Of a DNA stretch of 64,000 nt, positions 61,704 through 64,000 are shown piece by piece; position 1 is the stretch's first letter, and every line of letters starts with the position of its first letter. This DNA is from Parvibaculum lavamentivorans DS-1 (lineage in GTDB: Bacteria > Pseudomonadota > Alphaproteobacteria > Parvibaculales > Parvibaculaceae), in assembly GCF_000017565.1 (NCBI RefSeq), contig NC_009719.1:3703001-3767000 (forward strand). Direction: 5' to 3'. The notes under the pieces were generated by a model. That model was not told where the DNA came from. It did no database searches and worked only from the letters and a program-made list of their open reading frames with translations. The position numbers and the translations under genes are program-made.

Positions 61704-61996
61704 TGGACATCGACGCCATCTTCGCCGCCGATCACGAGCGGCCGCCAGCCGAGCGGTCTCTCCCCTGGCTGGAAACCAGAGACGGGATCACCGTCATCGT
61801 GGAGCCCAAGCCCCATTGGGCCAGCGACATGCGGGCCTTCCGGGCCGAAGCTCGCGAATATTGCGCCTATGCCGATTGGACTGCGAACGGCGCGCGCGCT
61901 CGGTTCTTCGGGCACATCGACACCAGCGGCGATGACCTAGTCCGCAAGGCGCGCAGGCTCGTCGCCCGCGAGATCACCGACGGACACTGGGCCTGA
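61700..61996 (+). CDS. Small mobile-element protein of unknown function
   Basis: 98 residues from ATG 61700 (an alternative ATG follows immediately). The sequence (ERSLPWLETRDGITVIVEPK, EYCAYADWTANGARARFFGH) shows no recognised domain. It is the last of three translationally coupled small genes. A Rho-independent terminator follows 7 bases after the stop. Confidence 0.7.
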   Translation: MMDIDAIFAADHERPPAERSLPWLETRDGITVIVEPKPHWASDMRAFRAEAREYCAYADWTANGARARFFGHIDTSGDDLVRKARRLVAREITDGHWA

Positions 61997-62003
61997 CCTC
62001 TCA

Positions 62004-62037
62004 AAGCGCCTCTGCCGCTCGGCCGAGGCGCTTTTTT
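62004..62037 (+). terminator. Rho-independent terminator
   Basis: AAGCGCCTC (62004-62012) pairs with GAGGCGCTT (62025-62033), followed by TTTT. It ends the operon that includes the three small genes. Confidence 0.85.
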
Positions 62038-62060
62038 CATGTCGGCAGCGACGTGTTGGA

Positions 62061-62154
62061 GAGTGAGAGGGCCGCCGGGACGGGTTTGAGTCCGTGCGGT
62101 CGAGAGAGAGCGCCGTCCGGGCTTCCCGTTCCCGCTCTCCCGAGGTTCTGATCC
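62061..62154 (+). promoter_or_regulatory. Conserved leader element, copy C (before the methylase-helicase gene)
   Basis: GAGTGAGAG (62061-62069) is followed by GGACGG (62078-62083), which pairs with CCGTCC (62113-62118). The loop carries GGTCGAGAGAGAG (62098-62110), identical to copy B. GAGG precedes the ATG at 62155. It is longer than copies A and B and its outer stem has different bases, but the order of elements is the same. Confidence 0.6.
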
Positions 62155-64000
62155 ATGAACATCATGTCCCCCGTAGCCGGTCCGGCTGCGCCCGTTGCCC
62201 GCGCGTCCGCCATCATCGCCGCCGCCCATCAGCTTCTCACCCTGCTCGAACGCGGCCAGCGGATGGACAACGCCGATCTCCGCATCGCCATGGAAACGGC
62301 CTTCGAGGCTTCCGACACGAGCGGCGCTTGGGACTGGAAGACGGCCTACGAAGCCTGTGAAGGCGCGACCGTCCTGTTCCTGCGCAAATACGGACGTGCG
62401 CTTTTCCGTAAAGCCGGCACTCCGGCTGCACGGCTTTCCGCTTTGTCGAAAATCACCGGCCTTCTGCCGACGCACACCCGTCGCTCCGAGGAAGCCCAGG
62501 CGCTTCAGCAATTCTCGACGCCGGTCCCGCTCGGCCTCGCCGCTATCGCGGCCGCCGCGATCACAACGCACGACATTGTGCTGGAGCCGTCGGCAGGCAC
62601 GGGTCTTCTCGCCATCCTCGCCGAGATCAGCGGCGGCTCGCTGCTTCTCAACGAACTGGCGGAAACCCGCGCCGATCTACTTGGCCAGCTCTTTCCCGCC
62701 CTTGCCGTCACGCGATGCGACGCCGCCCAGATCGACGACCACCTTCCGGCGTGCGCCGTCCCTTCCGTCATCGTGATGAACCCGCCCTTCTCGGTGATGG
62801 AGCACGTCTCCGGCCGGGTCGCCGACGCCGCTGCGCGTCATGTTGCTTCGGCCCTGGCGCGGCTTGCCGATGGTGGGCGTCTGGTGACGATCACCGGCGC
62901 AAACTTCGGCCCCGAGCAACCGGCCTGGCGCGACACCTTCGCCCGGCTTCAGGTGCGTGGCCGCGTCGTCTTCACCGCGGCGATCCACGGCTCGGTCTAT
63001 GCCAAGCATGGCACGAGCATCGAAACGCGGCTGACCGTCATCGACAAGCTGCCGGCCGAAGACCCGGCCACGTTCCCTGCGTCCGCTGGCGTTGCGCCCG
63101 ACGTCGCCACGCTGCTCGCATGGATCGAAGCGCGGATTCCACCGCGCCTGCCGGTCGCACTGCCCGACATCGCGCCGCCCGTGTCGGGTTCGGCACCCCG
63201 CACCGTGCGGGGTTATCTCGCGCGCACCGCCACAGAGCGTCCGGCCGCACGCTCCACCATGGATCCGCAGGGCGTTGAACTCGCCTACGACACGATGGAC
63301 TGGACGCCGCCGGAAGGCGCCCACCTCACGGATGCGATCTATGAAGAATACGGATTGCAGTCGATCCGTATTGCCAGTTCTCAGGCGCACCCCACCAAGC
63401 TCGTGCAGTCGGCGGCCATGGCGAGCGTTGCACCGCCCAAGCCCGCCTATCGGCCGATGCTGCCCGCGAACATCACCGATCTCCTGTCGGACGCCCAGCT
63501 CGAAACCGTCATCTATGCCGGCGAAGCCCATTCGGACTTCCTCACCGGCTCCTGGACCGTCGATGCGACCTGCGATCTCGTGCAGGCGGCCAAGCCCGAT
63601 GCCGAAAACGCCGTGCGCTTCCGGCGCGGCTTTATGCTCGGCGACGGCACCGGAGCCGGCAAAGGCCGTCAATCTGCCGGCATCATCCTCGACAACTGGC
63701 TGCGCGGTCGCCGCAAGGCGGTCTGGATCTCCAAATCCGACAAGCTGATCGAGGACGCGCAGCGCGATTGGTCAGCGCTCGGCATGGAGCGCCTGCTGGT
63801 CACGCCGCTGTCGCGCTTCGCGCAAGGGCGGCCGATCACGCTGTCGGAAGGCGTCCTGTTTGCAACCTATGCCACGCTACGGTCCGACGACCGTGGTGAG
63901 AAGGTTTCCCGCGTCCGGCAGATCGTCGAATGGTTGGGCTCCGATTTCGATGGAGTGATCATTTTCGACGAGAGCCACGCCATGGCCAATGCCGCAGGCG
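62155..64000 (+). CDS. N6-adenine methylase / strawberry-notch-like helicase fusion (partial at right edge)
   Basis: At least 615 residues from ATG 62155, open at the window end. The methylase domain (about 115-260) has the SAM motif LEPSAGTGLLA and the catalytic NPPF at N209-F212. The helicase domain starts at about 480 with GDGTGAGKGRQ (from G496), a Walker A of the strawberry-notch type, and DESH at D605-H608. The fusion resembles the polyvalent/DarB-like anti-restriction proteins of phages and conjugative elements, which modify incoming DNA; that role is inferred. It follows leader copy C, which puts it in the same regulon as ArdC- and ParB-like genes. Confidence 0.85.
   Translation, partial: MNIMSPVAGPAAPVARASAIIAAAHQLLTLLERGQRMDNADLRIAMETAFEASDTSGAWDWKTAYEACEGATVLFLRKYGRALFRKAGTPAARLSALSKITGLLPTHTRRSEEAQALQQFSTPVPLGLAAIAAAAITTHDIVLEPSAGTGLLAILAEISGGSLLLNELAETRADLLGQLFPALAVTRCDAAQIDDHLPACAVPSVIVMNPPFSVMEHVSGRVADAAARHVASALARLADGGRLVTITGANFGPEQPAWRDTFARLQVRGRVVFTAAIHGSVYAKHGTSIETRLTVIDKLPAEDPATFPASAGVAPDVATLLAWIEARIPPRLPVALPDIAPPVSGSAPRTVRGYLARTATERPAARSTMDPQGVELAYDTMDWTPPEGAHLTDAIYEEYGLQSIRIASSQAHPTKLVQSAAMASVAPPKPAYRPMLPANITDLLSDAQLETVIYAGEAHSDFLTGSWTVDATCDLVQAAKPDAENAVRFRRGFMLGDGTGAGKGRQSAGIILDNWLRGRRKAVWISKSDKLIEDAQRDWSALGMERLLVTPLSRFAQGRPITLSEGVLFATYATLRSDDRGEKVSRVRQIVEWLGSDFDGVIIFDESHAMANAAG

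Overview
Main chromosome: the central ~35 kb (about 15.7-50.8 kb) looks like a high-GC alphaproteobacterium, probably of the order Hyphomicrobiales. It carries dnaB, alr, an Mla-type ABC transporter, radA, cvpA and purF in the order usual for that group, plus der, bamB, panB and asd. A Parvibaculum-like host is my best guess; it rests only on gene content and style, not on a marker gene. No rRNA gene, complete tRNA gene or CRISPR array was seen.

Layout. (1) 1 to ~9144 is the integrase end of an ICEclc-type integrative element. It carries cargo (phosphoketolase C-terminus, beta-CASP hydrolase, AMP/thymidine phosphorylase), a LysR regulator, a divergent XRE / LysR-effector-domain pair, a broken DyP peroxidase, and a 644-residue P4-type integrase. 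The element ends at a core identical in style to the 3' end of a tRNA-Gly gene. (2) 9.15 to ~15.5 kb is a second accessory stretch: a Zn/Cd P-type ATPase lacking its metal-binding N-terminus, a CzcO-like flavoprotein, a ParS/MbcA-like antitoxin-type protein, and a DUF433/DUF5615 toxin-antitoxin pair. (3) 15.7 to 50.8 kb is mostly housekeeping chromosome. It includes a split DUF1538 + P-II + CBS module, two sensor kinases, a P450 cluster, an ArsR/VOC operon and a Pho-box-like array between doxX and dnaB. (4) 50.8 to 64 kb is another mobile element, open at the right edge.

Most interesting region. On the minus strand, 57.4 down to 51.0 kb holds four tightly spaced genes: AbiEi-type antitoxin, AbiEii-type nucleotidyltransferase toxin, a DUF4145-RecD-like helicase, and a helical-repeat protein with C-terminal OB/cold-shock-like domains. 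A promoter overlapped by an inverted repeat, the likely AbiEi operator, lies at their head. I read this as a candidate defence (conflict) operon. On the plus strand, 57.6-64 kb holds mobile-element maintenance and anti-restriction genes (ArdC-like, ParB-like, three small proteins, a methylase-helicase fusion). Three of these genes are preceded by the same ~80-base leader, a nested hairpin that ends at the ribosome-binding site. A degenerate fourth copy occurs in region 2. I recognise no name for this leader.
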